Below are positions 16,421-24,699 of a stretch of 64,000 bases of DNA, in pieces (position 1 is the stretch's first letter; each line of letters begins with the position of its first letter). The notes under the pieces were generated by a model. That model was not told the origin of the DNA and did not search any database. It worked only from the letters and a program-made list of their open reading frames with translations. A program made the translations under genes and the position numbers. Origin of the DNA: Guyparkeria hydrothermalis (GTDB lineage Bacteria > Pseudomonadota > Gammaproteobacteria > Halothiobacillales > Halothiobacillaceae); NCBI RefSeq assembly GCF_023555375.1, contig NZ_JAJSEE010000004.1, positions 186,001-250,000 of the forward strand. The letters run 5' to 3'.

Positions 16421-18085
16421 ATGAACACACTGACCAACTGGCCGCTTGCCGGCACCCTGCTCGCCCTGATGCCGCTGCTCCTGCTGATCGCGGCGATCCC
16501 CGCCACGGCCGCGGGCGTGGCGGCCGCGTCGCGCTATCGTCGCCGTGTCCGCTGGGCGGCCATTGGCGCGTTGACGCTGGCGATTGCCGCAACCGTCGTC
16601 TTCCTCGCGGGCGACCGGGCGCCGCTGACCCTCGCCGCCCTGCCCCTGCCGGGTGACATCGGCGCGCTGGCGCTGTCGATCCAGGTCGACCAGCTGACCA
16701 TGGCGCTGGCCGTGCTGGTCGCGCTCGTGGTCACCCTGATCGCCCGCTACAGCGAGAAGTACCTCGACGGCGACCCGCAGCAGGCCCGCTTCTTCCGCCT
16801 GCTCGCCCTGACCGCCGGCTTCTTCCTGCTGGTCGTGATCTCGGCCAACCTCGCGCTGTTCACGCTGGCGATCATCCTGACCGGCTTCTCGCTGCACAAG
16901 CTGCTGCTGTTCTACCCGGATCGCCCGCGCGCGGTCATGGCCACGCACAAGAAATCCCTGTTCAGCCGCAGCGCGGACGCCTGCCTGGTCGGCGCCACCC
17001 TGCTGATCGGCCACCAGGTCGGCAGCCTGCAATTCGACGCGATCGCCGAGTGGGCCCATGCCCAGAACGGCATGCCGATGGGGATGCACGCCGCGGCCTT
17101 CCTGATCGTGCTCGCCGCGATCCTCAAGAGCGCCCAGTTCCCATTCCACGGTTGGCTCCTGCAGGTGATGGAGGCGCCCACCCCGGTCTCGGCGCTGATG
17201 CACGCGGGCATCGTCTACAGCGGCGCGATCATCGTGCTGCGCACCAGCGAGTTCCTCGCCGCCCAGGGCAGCGCACTATTCCTGCTCGCGATCATGGGCC
17301 TGCTCACCCTGGTGATCGCCTCCCTGGTCATGCTCACGCAGACGGCCGTGAAGTCCTCGCTGGCCTGGTCGACCACCGGCCAACTCGGCTTCATGCTGCT
17401 CGAGCTGGGCCTGGGCCTGTTCGCGCTGGCCCTGCTGCACCTGGTCGGCCATTCGCTCTACAAGGCGCATGCCTTCCTCGCCGCCGGCAGCATCCCCGAC
17501 CAGTTGCGCCAGCCGAAACCGGCCGCGCGCCGCCGGGTGGGCTTCGGCACCTGGGCGGTCACGATCGTCGCCAGCCTCGCCTTGACCGCGGCACTGGCCG
17601 CCGTGCTGGGCCTCTCGGTGAGCCACGAGCCGGCCCTGATCGCCCTGATCGCGATCGTCGCCCTGGCGGTGGCCCAGCTGGTGCTCAAGGCGATCATCGT
17701 CGCCCCGGGTGCGGCCGGCATCGCGCGGGCCGCGGGGCTGGCCGCGATCATGGCGGCGGTCTACTTCGCGCTGCACGAGGCATTCGTGACCCTGTTCGGG
17801 CCGACGGTCGCCGGGATCCCCGACACCCTGACGCCGGCCTACGGCCTGATGCTGGCGCTGACCACCATCAGCTTCCTGTTCCTCGCCTGGCTGCAGGGAC
17901 CGGGGCGCGAGCACTTCAACGGCTCGGGCCGCAAGGGGCTGTTCGTCCACCTCTACAACGGGCTGTACGTCGACTTGTTGGTCGAGCGCGCCGCGCATCG
18001 CCTCTGGCCGCACAAGGTCGGTCAGCACCGCTCGCGCCATGACGCGCTCAAGGCGCAAACGCCCGTCACTACCACCCAATACTGA
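16421..18085 (+). CDS. dabB: DabB: proton-conducting NuoL/Mrp-like subunit of the DAB inorganic carbon accumulation complex
   Basis: A 554-residue membrane protein of the NADH dehydrogenase subunit 5 / proton antiporter family. It carries the family core PFHGWLLQVMEAPTPVSALMHAGIVYSGA and the distal HLVGHSLYKAHAFLAAGS segment that supplies proton-channel His/Lys residues. About 14 membrane spans are predicted. The gene is followed 31 nt later by a DUF2309 protein, and this pairing defines DAB (DabB plus DabA), which energises vectorial CO2-to-bicarbonate conversion at the inner membrane in chemoautotrophs such as Halothiobacillus. No other complex I genes are nearby, which argues against a respiratory subunit. 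The start ATG has an upstream GGAGGG. Confidence 0.93.
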   Translation: MNTLTNWPLAGTLLALMPLLLLIAAIPATAAGVAAASRYRRRVRWAAIGALTLAIAATVVFLAGDRAPLTLAALPLPGDIGALALSIQVDQLTMALAVLVALVVTLIARYSEKYLDGDPQQARFFRLLALTAGFFLLVVISANLALFTLAIILTGFSLHKLLLFYPDRPRAVMATHKKSLFSRSADACLVGATLLIGHQVGSLQFDAIAEWAHAQNGMPMGMHAAAFLIVLAAILKSAQFPFHGWLLQVMEAPTPVSALMHAGIVYSGAIIVLRTSEFLAAQGSALFLLAIMGLLTLVIASLVMLTQTAVKSSLAWSTTGQLGFMLLELGLGLFALALLHLVGHSLYKAHAFLAAGSIPDQLRQPKPAARRRVGFGTWAVTIVASLALTAALAAVLGLSVSHEPALIALIAIVALAVAQLVLKAIIVAPGAAGIARAAGLAAIMAAVYFALHEAFVTLFGPTVAGIPDTLTPAYGLMLALTTISFLFLAWLQGPGREHFNGSGRKGLFVHLYNGLYVDLLVERAAHRLWPHKVGQHRSRHDALKAQTPVTTTQY

Positions 18086-18116
18086 TTCGCCGGATATCTA
18101 CCGGGAGGACACGGCC

Positions 18117-20609
18117 ATGACACTGGCAACGCAGACCCAACAGCACAACGCCCAGACGTCTCGCACGACCGGGCGGCTCGCCCTCGACCACGTCCGCGAG
18201 CTGGCCGACGCGGCCGGGCGCAAGATCGCCCCGCTCTGGCCGCTGGACTCGTTCGTCGCGGTCAATCCCTACCTGGGCCTGATCGACCAGCCGTTCAGCG
18301 AGGCGGCCGGCTACCTCGGCGCGATCGCCGGCGAGCGCACGGTCATGGACCACGAGTGGTACGCCCAGCGCTGGCGCGACGGGCGACTGGCCCGCACGCA
18401 CATCGAGCGTGCCGTCGAGCACCTGGGCCACCCGGTCGGCGTCGAGACGGTCATCAAGGCACTCGAGGCCCCCCACCGGAGCAGCACGCCGATCCCGATG
18501 CTGGTCGAGATGCTCGACCGCCCGGGTGCGGCGCCGATCTCGATCTTCGTGGTCGACCAGATCAGCCACTTCCTCGCCGCCCACTTCGACCGCGGCCAGG
18601 CGATCTGGAGCGCCCCGGACGAGAGCGAGTCGCTGTTCACCGCCTGGCGCGAGTACACCCTGATCGATCGCAGCGCCCGTGCCGCCGGGCTGGGCGAGGC
18701 GCGCCGCCACCTGAAGGCGGTGCCCAGCGAGCCAATCGAGGCGATCGCCTGGGCGATCGAGATCCTGCAATTGCCGGAGTCCGTGCATGCCGACTACCTG
18801 TTCGCGGCACTCAAATCGGTCAACGGCTGGGCGGCCTACTGCCGCTACCGCCTGTGGGGCGCCGAGCTGACCGCTGGCAGCAACGAGGACCTCACCGACC
18901 TGCTCGCCGTGCGGCTGGTCTGGGAGGCGCTCGCGCTCCAGTCCACCGACAGCGCCGCGATTCGTCGCGACTGGCAGCGGGAGATCGAACGCCACCACGA
19001 GGCGATCGCCGCCGCCGAGAACGAGGCGGTGATCGACGAGGTCATGCTCACGGCCACCGAGATCGCCTTCCGCGACCCGGTCATCCGGCATTTCCGCCAG
19101 GCGAGCCCTGCCGCGCAGACCGACGCGGCGCGGCCGCCGGTACAGGCGGCCTTCTGCATCGACGTGCGCTCGGAGGTCTTCCGTCGTCACCTGGAGACCA
19201 GCTTCCCGGGCGCGCGGACCATCGGCTTTGCCGGTTTCTTCGGCGTGCCGCTGGCCTACCAGCGCCTGGGCGAGTCGCAGTGCCGCACCCACACCCCGGT
19301 GCTCTTGAACCCGGGCGTGACCGTCGCGGATCGCGCCGAGGGCGGCGACCAGGCGGGCGAGGAACTGGCCGCGCGTCGTGAACAGCGCATCGGCAATGGC
19401 CTGTCGTGGAAGCAGTTCAAGCTCTCGGCGGCCTCCTGCTTCACCTTCGTCGAGTCGGCCGGCCTGACCTACATCCCGAAGCTGATCGGCGACACGCTCG
19501 GCTGGCACACCCCGGCCCCGCCGCCGGACCAGGCCGGGCTGAGCGACGAGGAGCGCGCCCGCATCCACCCGTCGCTCGCCTCCGAGGCCGACCTCGAGGC
19601 CCGCGTGGGCATGGCCGAGGGCATCCTGCGCGGCCTGGGCCTGACCGAGTCGATCGCGCCGATCGTGCTGCTGGCCGGCCACGGCAGCACCACGACCAAC
19701 AACCCGCACCGCGCGGGCCTGGATTGTGGTGCCTGCGCCGGACAGACCGGCGAGGTCAGCGCCCGGGTGGCCGCCGACCTGCTGAACGACCCGGCGATCC
19801 GGGACGGGCTGGTCGGGCGTGGCATCGAGATTCCCGCCGACACGCATTTCGTCGCCGCGCTGCACGACACCACCACCGACGAGGTCGACCTGCTCGACCT
19901 CGACGAGGGGGCGGTCGATCGGACAAAGCTCGACGAGTTGCGGCAGGCGCTGGTTCAGGCCGGTGACCTCACCCGCCTGGAGCGGCTGGTGACATTGCGC
20001 GAGAACCTGTCCGACAGCCCGGCGGATCGCGAGGCCGCGCGCAAGGCCGTGGCCCACCGCGGGCGCGACTGGTCCGAGGTCCGCCCGGAATGGGGCCTGG
20101 CCGGCAACGCCGCCTTCATCGCCGCGCCGCGCGAGCGCACCCGCGGCCTGGATCTGGCCGGCCGGTCGTTCCTGCACGACTACGACTGGCGCCGTGACGA
20201 GGGCTTCGGCGTGCTCGAGCTGATCCTGACCGCCCCGCTAGTGGTGGCGAGCTGGATCAACCTGCAGTACTACGGCTCGACGGTCGACAACGAGCGCCAG
20301 GGCTCGGGCAACAAGGTGCTGCACAACGTCGTCGGCGGCCTGGTCGGCGTGCTCGAGGGCAACGGCGGCGACCTGCGGGTGGGCCTGTCGATGCAGTCGC
20401 TGCACGACGGCGAGAACTGGCGCCACGAGCCTCTGCGCCTGTCGGCCTTCGTCGAAGCGCCGGCCGAGGCGATCGACGACATCATCGCCGGCAACGAGAC
20501 CCTGCAGCACCTGGTGGGCAATCGCTGGCTCACCCTGCTACGTCTGACCGACGAGGGCGACGTGCAGCGCCGCCGCGGCCCGGGGGACTGGGTCAGCGAA
20601 GCGGCGTAA
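18117..20609 (+). CDS. dabA: DabA: zinc-containing DUF2309 subunit of the DAB complex
   Basis: An 830-residue cytosolic-face protein (UPF0753/DUF2309). The beta-carbonic-anhydrase-like zinc site can be traced: Cys347 and Asp349 in CIDVRSE, His522 in AGHGST and Cys537 in GLDCGACAG. The spacing agrees with the described DabA metal site. The mature complex is proposed to hydrate CO2 in a one-way, proton-gradient-coupled manner with DabB. The start at 18117 (MTLATQTQQH) has a GGGAGGA site; longer in-frame starts upstream overlap dabB's end and look less likely. It lies downstream of dabB under the divergent CbbR promoter. A strong hairpin terminator follows. Confidence 0.95.
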   Translation: MTLATQTQQHNAQTSRTTGRLALDHVRELADAAGRKIAPLWPLDSFVAVNPYLGLIDQPFSEAAGYLGAIAGERTVMDHEWYAQRWRDGRLARTHIERAVEHLGHPVGVETVIKALEAPHRSSTPIPMLVEMLDRPGAAPISIFVVDQISHFLAAHFDRGQAIWSAPDESESLFTAWREYTLIDRSARAAGLGEARRHLKAVPSEPIEAIAWAIEILQLPESVHADYLFAALKSVNGWAAYCRYRLWGAELTAGSNEDLTDLLAVRLVWEALALQSTDSAAIRRDWQREIERHHEAIAAAENEAVIDEVMLTATEIAFRDPVIRHFRQASPAAQTDAARPPVQAAFCIDVRSEVFRRHLETSFPGARTIGFAGFFGVPLAYQRLGESQCRTHTPVLLNPGVTVADRAEGGDQAGEELAARREQRIGNGLSWKQFKLSAASCFTFVESAGLTYIPKLIGDTLGWHTPAPPPDQAGLSDEERARIHPSLASEADLEARVGMAEGILRGLGLTESIAPIVLLAGHGSTTTNNPHRAGLDCGACAGQTGEVSARVAADLLNDPAIRDGLVGRGIEIPADTHFVAALHDTTTDEVDLLDLDEGAVDRTKLDELRQALVQAGDLTRLERLVTLRENLSDSPADREAARKAVAHRGRDWSEVRPEWGLAGNAAFIAAPRERTRGLDLAGRSFLHDYDWRRDEGFGVLELILTAPLVVASWINLQYYGSTVDNERQGSGNKVLHNVVGGLVGVLEGNGGDLRVGLSMQSLHDGENWRHEPLRLSAFVEAPAEAIDDIIAGNETLQHLVGNRWLTLLRLTDEGDVQRRRGPGDWVSEAA

Positions 20610-20626
20610 GCCAGATGCAAAACGAC

Positions 20627-20656
20627 AAACGGCGCGGAATCATCCGCGCCGTTTTT
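20627..20656 (+). terminator. Intrinsic terminator of dabBA
   Basis: A perfect 12-bp stem (AAACGGCGCGGA and its complement) with loop ATCA is followed by a run of T. It lies 17 nt after the dabA stop. Confidence 0.93.
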
Positions 20657-20681
20657 TGTTCAAATCCCGGGCCTCGATGAC

Positions 20682-21083
20682 TCAGTCCGCCACGCTGCCC
20701 CGTACCGGCGCCGATACGAACCGTCGCCATACCAGCCGCCAGGTCAACGGCTCGCGGCGATTCCACGGCAGCAGCGAGACCAGGCGGGCCATGGTGCAGT
20801 AGCCCACCAGCACCTGCGCCCAGGTGCCGATCATGGGAATCCAGAACAGCCAGCGCATCGCCTCGGGCAACGCGAGCAGCAGCAACAGCAGGTAGAAGAA
20901 CCGCACCTGCACCGGAAAGGCGGTCAGGCGATCGGCGCGCAGGGAAAAATGGGCCAGGTTGATCACGGTCAACCCCACGGCCAGCCACAGCCCCACCGGG
21001 TCGATCAACAGCCCGACACTCAGCAGCACGGCCGTCACCAGCCAGTACCACCACTCGAGATCCTTCACGTCCAGCATCAGCAT
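20682..21083 (-). CDS. Small membrane protein, conserved hypothetical
   Basis: A 133-residue integral membrane protein from the ATG at 21083 (MLMLDVKDLEWW), which follows a clear AAGGAG. Three or four spans are predicted (WYWLVTAVLLSVGLLI, LWLAVGLTVINLAHF, FFYLLLLLLALPEAMRWLFWIPMIGTW). I recognise no functional family. It is transcribed toward dabA and shares the intergenic space with the divergent carbonic anhydrase gene, so a role in inorganic carbon handling is possible by location only. Longer frames starting at 21119 have no ribosome site. Confidence 0.6.
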   Translation of the reverse strand: MLMLDVKDLEWWYWLVTAVLLSVGLLIDPVGLWLAVGLTVINLAHFSLRADRLTAFPVQVRFFYLLLLLLALPEAMRWLFWIPMIGTWAQVLVGYCTMARLVSLLPWNRREPLTWRLVWRRFVSAPVRGSVAD

Positions 21084-21252
21084 CGTCACTCTCCTTGTCA
21101 TGGGTTCGAGGCACGGCACGAGGGTAGCGGGCTTTTTATTAGCAGTCTATGCACTTGGACCAAAAGCGTTCACCGTTCCGGGAACTAATAGCCTGGCTAC
21201 CTAGTCGCATCTGAGCGATCATCCGCCAACCACAACAAACAAGGAGTCCCAC

Positions 21253-21999
21253 ATGCGAATTACTCCCGGAACCATTGCCGTAGTGGTCGCCACGTTCGGC
21301 CTGCCCCATCACGCCATGGCAGCTGACGCCACTCACTGGAGCTACAAGGGCGATGCCGGCCCGGACCAGTGGGCCTCGCTCGACCCGGCGTACTCGAGCT
21401 GTGGTGACGGCGTGAACCAGTCGCCCATCGATGTAACCGCATCCTTGTCGGCGGATCAGTCAGCCCCGACATTCGACTACAGCGACGGCGGCACCCACCT
21501 CGTCAATAATGGTCACGCCATTCAGGTCGACTACCAGAAAGGCAGCACCCTTACGCTCGACGGCCGGGACTTCCAGCTCAAACAGTTCCATTTCCATGCC
21601 CCGAGCGAGCACACCATTGATGGGAAACATTTCCCGCTGGAAGTGCATTTCGTCCATGCCGACCCGGACGGCAACCTAGCCGTCGTGGCCGCGCTGTTCG
21701 AGGAAGGAGAAGCCAACGACGCGCTCGAGCCGCTCGTGAAGAAGCTCCCCGGCTCGGCAGGCGAAGAGGTTGAGCTGGATGCCGCGTTCAACGCGGCCGA
21801 ACTGCTACCTGCCGGAACCGAACATTATCGTTACAACGGTTCGCTGACCACGCCGCCCTGCAGCGAGGGTGTCCGCTGGGTGGTCATACAACAGCACCCC
21901 ACCCTCTCCACCGAGCAGATCACGTCGTTCGAGAAAGCGATCGGCACGGAGAACAACCGGCCGGTTCAACCGATCAACGCCCGGGTCCTGATCGACTGA
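21253..21999 (+). CDS. Periplasmic alpha-carbonic anhydrase
   Basis: A 248-residue protein with a signal peptide (MRITPGTIAVVVATFGLPHHAMA) and the full alpha-class pattern. The segment HWSYKGDAGPDQW leads to CGDGVNQSPIDV. Zinc ligands are His113 and His115 in KQFHFHAPSEH and His132 in EVHFVH. The substrate pocket segment is LTTPPCSEGVRWVV. It would interconvert CO2 and bicarbonate in the periplasm and thereby supply the adjacent DAB system. It has an AAGGAG site before the ATG. A bidirectional hairpin separates it from the convergent cynS. Length is normal for the bacterial family (about 240-250 aa). Confidence 0.96.
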   Translation: MRITPGTIAVVVATFGLPHHAMAADATHWSYKGDAGPDQWASLDPAYSSCGDGVNQSPIDVTASLSADQSAPTFDYSDGGTHLVNNGHAIQVDYQKGSTLTLDGRDFQLKQFHFHAPSEHTIDGKHFPLEVHFVHADPDGNLAVVAALFEEGEANDALEPLVKKLPGSAGEEVELDAAFNAAELLPAGTEHYRYNGSLTTPPCSEGVRWVVIQQHPTLSTEQITSFEKAIGTENNRPVQPINARVLID

Positions 22000-22052
22000 T
22001 CGCGTCGGCAAAGCCGATCCCGGTGGACGGATCGCCATCCGCCGGTCATGTA

Positions 22053-22081
22053 AAAAGGGCGCGTCTCGGACGCGCCCTTTT
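22053..22081. terminator. Bidirectional intrinsic terminator between carbonic anhydrase and cynS
   Basis: A perfect 13-bp inverted repeat (AAAAGGGCGCGTC / GACGCGCCCTTTT) has a TCG loop. A and T tracts at both ends allow termination from both convergent genes. Confidence 0.92.
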
Positions 22082-22113
22082 CACGTTCGGCTCGCGGTTC
22101 CGTCGCGAGCGGC

Positions 22114-22557
22114 CTACCAGGATTTGTAGGGCAGGAACTTGCCGTTCATGGTGATCACGACGCGATCGCCGGCGGGGTTGACCTCGCGGTCGACGTCGAG
22201 CGAGAAGTCGATGGCACTCATGATGCCGTCGCCGAATTCCTCGTGGATCAGCTCCTTCATGGTCGAACCATAGACGCCCACGACCTCGTAGAGGCGATAG
22301 ATGAGCGGGTCGGTCGGCACGGTCTGTTCCCAGGTCTTCATGGGGCAAGCCTCGATCGCGGCCTTGGCCTCGGCGGGCAGTTCGAGGATCGCGATCAGCT
22401 TGTCGGCGAACTCGGGCTTGAGGCTGTTCATGCCCAGACAGGCCGAGGTGACGAACGTCGGGGACAGGTCTACGCCACTGGCGATATCGGCCCAGGACAG
22501 GCCGAGCGCGGTCTTCTTTTCCAGGATCAGGTCGGTCAGTGCTTGCTTGGTCATCAT
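22114..22557 (-). CDS. cynS: Cyanase (cyanate hydratase)
   Basis: A 147-residue cyanase. It catalyses cyanate + bicarbonate to carbamate + CO2; the carbamate then decays to ammonia and CO2. The conserved active residues are Arg88 and Glu91 (LIYRLYEVVGVYG) and Ser114 (GDGIMSAIDF). The N-terminal region is the expected HTH-like fold (LGLSWADIASGVDLSPTFVTSACLG). Starting at 22557 (MMTKQ) gives a GGAG eight bases upstream; an upstream in-frame ATG at 22611 has no such site. The gene is divergent from the OsmC-flavoprotein operon. A near-consensus sigma54 box lies about 70 nt upstream of its start. By consuming bicarbonate and releasing CO2 and ammonia it couples carbon and nitrogen supply. Confidence 0.96.
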   Translation of the reverse strand: MMTKQALTDLILEKKTALGLSWADIASGVDLSPTFVTSACLGMNSLKPEFADKLIAILELPAEAKAAIEACPMKTWEQTVPTDPLIYRLYEVVGVYGSTMKELIHEEFGDGIMSAIDFSLDVDREVNPAGDRVVITMNGKFLPYKSW

Positions 22558-22624
22558 GAGGGCATCTCCGTCAAGGGATATCGGGTTTGTAGTCGTGACC
22601 GCCAAGGCCACTGTCCCCTGTCGT

Positions 22625-22640
22625 TACAAGAAGCCTGCCA
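22625..22640 (-). promoter_or_regulatory. Near-consensus sigma54 promoter for cynS
   Basis: Reads TGGCAGGCTTCTTGTA on the minus strand. GG and the -12 pair are exactly 10 bases apart, but the -12 GC is GT. It lies 68 nt upstream of the cynS start. Confidence 0.5.
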
Positions 22641-22704
22641 AGCAGCACTTATCCTTTTGTATCCGACACTTACGCATTCCATCAGCGCACTAACACGCCG
22701 CCAG

Positions 22705-22756
22705 CCCGACATTGTCCGCCCCACGCCGGCGAAAGCCCCGACATTGTCCGACAATG
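22705..22756. promoter_or_regulatory. Candidate enhancer (activator-binding) sites
   Basis: Direct repeats of CCCGACATTGTCCG at 22705 and 22737, the second within a perfect 7-bp-arm palindrome centred at 22749. A 12-of-13 match to the same word lies at 29744 upstream of the ABC importer's sigma54 promoter. The likely ligand is the sigma54 activator at 27994-29688. Confidence 0.65.
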
Positions 22757-22826
22757 CCTGCCCCACCCTGGGGCAGCGCCATGCACCAGCCCTTCCAAAC
22801 GGCGCCACAACGCCATTTCCGGTTCT

Positions 22827-22842
22827 TGGCACAGCCTCTGCA
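22827..22842 (+). promoter_or_regulatory. Sigma54 promoter for the osmC-flavoprotein operon
   Basis: TGGCACAGCCTCTGCA fits the TGGCAC-N5-TTGCA consensus with GG and GC separated by 10. It lies 80 nt before the OsmC start codon. Confidence 0.82.
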
Positions 22843-22921
22843 ATGCAGTAGGCGACGGCGGGACTCGTCGAGCGAGATCCCGGCCCACGTCCAAGCCAAT
22901 CCAGAACCGGAGTGAATACTC

Positions 22922-23485
22922 ATGAGCACAGCAACCGCCCAACCCGTCGCCCCGTCCTGCATCCGCCAGGCGATCAAGGAAATCGATGCCGACGGCCTCA
23001 ATGCCCTGAGCGAGAAAGGCAAGGCCAACCCGGACGCGGTGGTCACGCTCAAGGCGAAGACCGTCTGTGAAGGCCGTTTCCGCAACCTGACCTACATCCG
23101 TGATCTCGACCCGGTGGTGGTCGACGAGCCGCCGCACCTGCTGGGCGACGACACCGCCCCGAACCCGTCCGAGGCCTCCCTGGCCGCGCTGGGCGCCTGC
23201 CTGGCCGTCGGCGTGCACGCCAATGCCACCGCGCGCCAGATCAAGATCAGCAAGCTCGAGCTGAACATGGAAGCGGACATCAACGTCACCGCCGTCTGGG
23301 GCACGGGTGACCTCGACGAATCCAAGCCGCTGGGCTTCACCGCCATCCGCGTCTACTTCGACGTCGAGACGGTCGACCCGATCAGCCAGGAAGACCTGCA
23401 GGATCTGCTGGACACCGCCGAGAAGTGGTCTCCGGTGGCCAACACCATGACCCGTCCGGTCGACCTCTCCTGCCATCTCGCCTGA
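22922..23485 (+). CDS. OsmC-family protein lacking the second redox cysteine
   Basis: A 187-residue OsmC/Ohr-fold protein. It has the central helix motif LAALGACLAVGVHANA (Cys93) and a C-terminal segment KWSPVANTMTRPV. In peroxidatic OsmC/Ohr enzymes a second Cys occupies the position of Ser170 here (usually CPV or similar), so the thiol-disulfide peroxidase cycle looks unavailable. Cys48 and Cys13 are other possible thiols. OsmC-like proteins also serve in thiol and sulfur chemistry without peroxidase activity. It is the first gene of the sigma54-controlled operon, 58 nt before the flavoprotein. Its actual activity is unknown. Confidence 0.82.
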   Translation: MSTATAQPVAPSCIRQAIKEIDADGLNALSEKGKANPDAVVTLKAKTVCEGRFRNLTYIRDLDPVVVDEPPHLLGDDTAPNPSEASLAALGACLAVGVHANATARQIKISKLELNMEADINVTAVWGTGDLDESKPLGFTAIRVYFDVETVDPISQEDLQDLLDTAEKWSPVANTMTRPVDLSCHLA

Positions 23486-23543
23486 TCGCCGAGACGTCGT
23501 CCAATCGGCCCGGTCCGCCGGGCCTTCTACCGGAGGTGATCCC

Positions 23544-24695
23544 ATGAATCTCGCCACCCACGACACCGTGGCGGCCCGTCCCACCGTGGCCCCGCCCGAC
23601 GTACCGGCGTTCCTGAAAACCGACGCGGCGCCCGACCTCGACACAGTGATTCGCCGCGCCCTCAAGCCCAAGGTGATCGCGATCGATCACGGCGAATACC
23701 CCGCCGACCTGTTGCACGAAATCGGTGCGGCCGGAGCCTATCGCCACCACCTCGCCTCACAGAACCCGGCCGGCATGGATATCGCCGCGGCCATCGACGA
23801 CATGGACCGCATCTCGGCCGAATGCATGTCCACCGGCTTCATGACCTGGTGTCAGGACGCCGTGGCCTGGTACGTCGAGAACTCCGACAACCAGCACTTG
23901 AAGGACACCGTCCTGCCGAAGCTCGCCAGCGGCGAACTGCTCGGTGGCACCGCCCTGTCCAACCCGATGAAGTACTTCGCCGGCATCGAGGACATCCTGC
24001 TGCACGCCGAGGAGACCGCCGACGGCTTTATCGTCAACGGCAACCTGCCGTGGATCTCGAACCTGGGCGAGCACCATGTTTTCGGATCGATCTTCCGCGT
24101 CGAAGGCGACAACCCGCGCGACGTGATGGCGCTGGTACACACCGACACGGCCGGGCTTTCCATCAAGCAACTGGTCGAGTTCTGCGGCATGGAGGGCACC
24201 GGCACCTACGCCCTGTTCTTCGAGGATGTCTTCATCCCCAAGAACGAGATCATTGCCGACCCGGTCGGCCCGTTCCTGCAACGCATCAAGGCGGGCTTCG
24301 TCCTGCTTCAGGCGGGCATGGCCACCGGCGTGATCGAGGGATGCATTCGCCTGTGCGAAGACGTCGAGCCGCGCCTGGGGCACATCAACGCCTACCTCGA
24401 CGACCGCCCCGACGAACTGCGCGAGGCCCTGGAAGACACCCGCGCCCTGGTGCGCGAACTCGCCACCGACGTGCACAACCCCGACCCGGCCTATTTCCGC
24501 CAGGTACTGGAACTGCGACTGGCCGGCTCCGAGCTCGCGCTGCGCGCGGCCAACAGCGCGATGCTGCACACCGGCGCGAACGGCTACCTCGTCGATGCCC
24601 CGGCCCAGCGCAAGCTGCGCGAGGCCTATTTCGTCGCGATCGTGACCCCGGCGATCAAGCACCTGCGAAAGGAAATCGAGGCGTTGATCGACTGA
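23544..24695 (+). CDS. Acyl-CoA-dehydrogenase-fold flavoprotein, probably not an acyl-CoA enzyme
   Basis: A 383-residue protein of the acyl-CoA dehydrogenase superfamily. FAD-binding-domain segments are recognisable (GTALSNPMKYFAGIEDILLHAEETADGFIVNGNLPWISN and the later HTGANGYLVDAP). The usual YEG catalytic Glu motif near the C-terminus is replaced: the last region reads AQRKLREAYFVAIVTPAIKHLRKEI. This pattern is closer to the group of flavin monooxygenases built on the ACAD fold (DszC/SfnB-like) than to beta-oxidation enzymes. With a rubredoxin reductase two genes on, it could be an oxygenase or oxidoreductase acting on a small sulfur- or nitrogen-containing compound. The ATG follows GGAGG. 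The substrate is unknown. Confidence 0.78.
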   Translation: MNLATHDTVAARPTVAPPDVPAFLKTDAAPDLDTVIRRALKPKVIAIDHGEYPADLLHEIGAAGAYRHHLASQNPAGMDIAAAIDDMDRISAECMSTGFMTWCQDAVAWYVENSDNQHLKDTVLPKLASGELLGGTALSNPMKYFAGIEDILLHAEETADGFIVNGNLPWISNLGEHHVFGSIFRVEGDNPRDVMALVHTDTAGLSIKQLVEFCGMEGTGTYALFFEDVFIPKNEIIADPVGPFLQRIKAGFVLLQAGMATGVIEGCIRLCEDVEPRLGHINAYLDDRPDELREALEDTRALVRELATDVHNPDPAYFRQVLELRLAGSELALRAANSAMLHTGANGYLVDAPAQRKLREAYFVAIVTPAIKHLRKEIEALID

Positions 24696-24699
24696 TCCC

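Larger units (their letters stand above)
22558..22921. promoter_or_regulatory. cynS-osmC divergent sigma54 control region
   Basis: 364 non-coding bases. On the plus side there is a consensus sigma54 box at 22827-22842 (TGGCACAGCCTCTGCA). On the minus side a near-consensus box lies at 22625-22640 (TGGCAGGCTTCTTGTA; the -12 GC is GT). Between them is a 14-bp word, CCCGACATTGTCCG, repeated at 22705-22718 and 22737-22750, a spacing of 32 bp. The second copy lies in the palindrome CATTGTC-C-GACAATG at 22742-22756. A 7-bp-arm hairpin follows at 22758-22776. The layout is that of a shared enhancer serving two divergent sigma54 promoters. Confidence 0.8.

Noticed and set aside
18069-20177. A 702-codon open frame opposite dabA
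   Set aside because: Same kind of shadow frame; dabA has conserved zinc ligands and clear similarity on the plus strand.
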